Positions 4,929-6,318 of a DNA stretch of 6,318 nucleotides are shown piece by piece. Each line of letters begins with the position of its first letter. Position 1 is the stretch's first letter. Below the pieces are notes generated by a model. That model was given only the letters and a program-made list of their open reading frames with translations, was not told where the DNA came from and searched no databases. The position numbers and the translations under genes are program-made. This DNA is from Cocleimonas sp. (lineage in GTDB: Bacteria; Pseudomonadota; Gammaproteobacteria; Thiotrichales; Thiotrichaceae): assembly GCA_023145485.1 (NCBI GenBank), contig JAGLDT010000017.1, forward strand, positions 1 through 6,318. The letters run 5' to 3'.

Positions 4929-6149
4929 ATGGCAACTAAAAAGCCTTTATTTATAATTGATGAACAACAACCTGGCAGTATTTTAAAAGATTTTTCTACT
5001 TTTTTAGCATTTATTGTGGAGGGAAAATATTTAATCAGTCAAAAATCATTCAACTTCTCCCCCCCAGCACTGAATGATTTAAACCAATGCATGACGAAAC
5101 CTATTCAACACGGTTTCAGATACCCTGTACAAACATCCTTTCCTCATATTGATCTTATGTATCAAGTCATGCGTCGTTTAGGTTTTATTTTTTATCAACG
5201 TAAGCAGAAGAATAAAAAACTTTACTTAAACAGTAATATCTTAACAATATGGAAAAAACTAAATGCCACCGAACAATATTTTGAGTTACTTAACGCCTGT
5301 TTATCCTATACATCTGAATATGTTTCCATTGCAAAAAGTGTTGGAGATTTAAACCAAAAGTATGCCTCAAAAGGGCGAATATTAATCAACAAATCAGAAA
5401 GAGGAGATTTCAAATACATGCTAAGATTCTATGCGCTTGCCTTCCTAGAATTATTTGGTTTCTATAAAATTGAACATGGAGAACCTGAAAAGACAACGGG
5501 GTGGAAAGTAATGTCATTAGAAGCAACACCACAGGGAAAAGCTATTTTCCCTTATTTTGACACCCTGAAACTCCAAGATAGCGATGACAAATCTAAGGAA
5601 GCGTTTTTATCAACGTTGACAAGCGATAGACCTATTGTCAAAACAAGAACTGTTTATGAAACCTTTTCCCCCTTCTTCCCAGCGTATAAACAGCAGTATA
5701 TTCCTCCTACTACCAAAGCAATCAGTATAGAGGCGAATTATATTTTTAGGATCTCCTTACATCAATGCTGGAGACGAATTGAAGTGCCTCATACGATTAC
5801 CCTTAGTCAGTTAGGGAATACTATTTTGCACTATTTAGGTTTCCAAAATGACCAGTTGCATGAATTTAGTTTCCGCGATAAGGCAGGAAAGACAATAACC
5901 TATCCTCATTACGCTGCCATGGGGGGTGGAACTAACGAAGTTTGTGCTAGTGATAAAATCATATTGAGTAAACTGATGCTTGAGCCAGGTATGAACATGA
6001 TTTTTTGGTTTGATTTCACTGATAGTTGGATGTTCGATATTTTGCTAGAAGAATTTAAGCCCTTCTCAGTGATTGATAATCCATACGGTCAATTATTAGG
6101 TGGAAAAGGCAGAATACCTAAACAATACGAAAACTGGGAGCATGAATAA
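4929..6149 (+). CDS. Plasmid pRiA4b ORF-3-like (IS1096 passenger TnpR-like) domain protein
   Basis: A 406-residue soluble protein with no signal peptide or membrane segment. The C-terminal part, about residues 268-400, matches the plasmid pRiA4b ORF-3-like family (PF07929 type): WRRIEVP (281-287), QLHEF (309-313), FDFTDSW (361-367; the family normally shows YDFGDxW) and GGKGRIP (391-397), where family members usually end in a G-GACPPED-like segment. Here the Cys and the acidic tail are missing. The first 240 or so residues are mostly helical in appearance, with TEQYFELLNACL (114-125) and LEATPQGKAIF (197-207); I recall similar N-terminal parts in long members of this family but cannot name a domain. 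The family's biochemical function is not established despite the TnpR-like label, and no resolvase catalytic features are visible. The start is fixed by AGGGAG eight bases upstream. The gene stands alone between a repeat cluster and a strong hairpin, suggesting a single-gene accessory insertion. Confidence 0.85.
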   Translation: MATKKPLFIIDEQQPGSILKDFSTFLAFIVEGKYLISQKSFNFSPPALNDLNQCMTKPIQHGFRYPVQTSFPHIDLMYQVMRRLGFIFYQRKQKNKKLYLNSNILTIWKKLNATEQYFELLNACLSYTSEYVSIAKSVGDLNQKYASKGRILINKSERGDFKYMLRFYALAFLELFGFYKIEHGEPEKTTGWKVMSLEATPQGKAIFPYFDTLKLQDSDDKSKEAFLSTLTSDRPIVKTRTVYETFSPFFPAYKQQYIPPTTKAISIEANYIFRISLHQCWRRIEVPHTITLSQLGNTILHYLGFQNDQLHEFSFRDKAGKTITYPHYAAMGGGTNEVCASDKIILSKLMLEPGMNMIFWFDFTDSWMFDILLEEFKPFSVIDNPYGQLLGGKGRIPKQYENWEHE

Positions 6150-6174
6150 GAATGACAGAAGCAACCTAATGGCT

Positions 6175-6206
6175 GGAAGGGTTTTGTAAACCCTTCCATA
6201 TCGTTT
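6175..6206 (+). terminator. Strong terminator hairpin after the last gene
   Basis: GGAAGGGTTT (6175-6184) and AAACCCTTCC (6188-6197) form a perfect 10-base stem with a three-base loop, 25 bases after the stop codon. A short T-run follows after a few bases (6203-6206). It probably ends the transcript of the preceding gene. The T-run is offset from the stem, and no T-run adjoins it on the other strand. Confidence 0.75.
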
Positions 6207-6318
6207 TAATTTTGTCAGCAATTCAGAGCTTAGGATACCATTTCCAACTGGATAGATTTCAAAATACACCTAACAATCAATTAGTTAGTTACTATTATTC
6301 TATCTAAAATAAACAGCG
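6198..6318. other. Trailing sequence with no recognisable gene
   Basis: AT-rich DNA after the terminator. No open frame of note begins here. A small CTAAC/GTTAG inverted repeat is present near 6270-6290. The following gene, if any, lies outside the window. Confidence 0.5.

Noticed and set aside
6152..6169. Short ATG frame after the last gene
   Set aside because: It has only five codons before a stop and no sign of being translated.
6224..6240. Possible further copy of the palindromic repeat
   Set aside because: Only one arm-like stretch (AGAGCTTAGGATACC) is present and no facing arm is found, so the likeness is too weak.

Overview
The window looks like a piece of chromosome from an AT-rich gammaproteobacterium. 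The dacA-ybeD-lipB gene order is the one seen in Escherichia coli and its relatives. The proteins resemble E. coli LipB, YbeD and QueA along most of their length, and there is a ProQ/FinO-domain protein. The low G+C (about 40% by eye) and degenerate palindromic repeats of a type I recall from large-genome sulphur- and methane-oxidising gammaproteobacteria suggest Thiotrichales or Methylococcales, but nothing here fixes the genus.

Layout. Positions 1-2021 hold a compact plus-strand operon: the 3' part of a penicillin-binding-protein-5-type D,D-carboxypeptidase (dacA), then ybeD (DUF493) and lipB (lipoyl/octanoyl transferase), with gaps of 14 and 10 bases. A gene-free stretch of about 425 bases follows, with three inverted repeats, a purine-rich tract and an orphan Shine-Dalgarno sequence. 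It leads to a plus-strand gene (2450-3121) for a ProQ/FinO RNA-binding protein with a long Ala/Lys-rich N-terminal arm. This gene converges on queA (minus strand, 3463-4497). The 341 bases between them hold two terminator-like hairpins, a third hairpin, another inverted repeat and one degenerate palindromic repeat. Upstream of queA, at about 4555-4760, is a cluster of palindromic repeats. The last gene (4929-6149, plus) has a C-terminal plasmid pRiA4b ORF-3-like domain (also called IS1096 passenger TnpR-like) behind a long uncharacterised N-terminal part, and a strong hairpin follows it. The final 120 bases hold nothing I can call.

How the genes work together. dacA acts on cell-wall peptidoglycan, lipB on protein lipoylation and queA on tRNA queuosine. 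They are housekeeping functions linked by conserved order rather than by one pathway. lipA, usually near lipB, is not in the window. The two less ordinary genes, the ProQ/FinO protein and the pRiA4b ORF-3-like protein, both adjoin structured, repeat-bearing intergenic DNA. I see no CRISPR array, no transposase and no clear defence system. The most interesting material is the ProQ/FinO variant with its structured leader, the degenerate domain of the last gene, and the palindromic repeat cluster.
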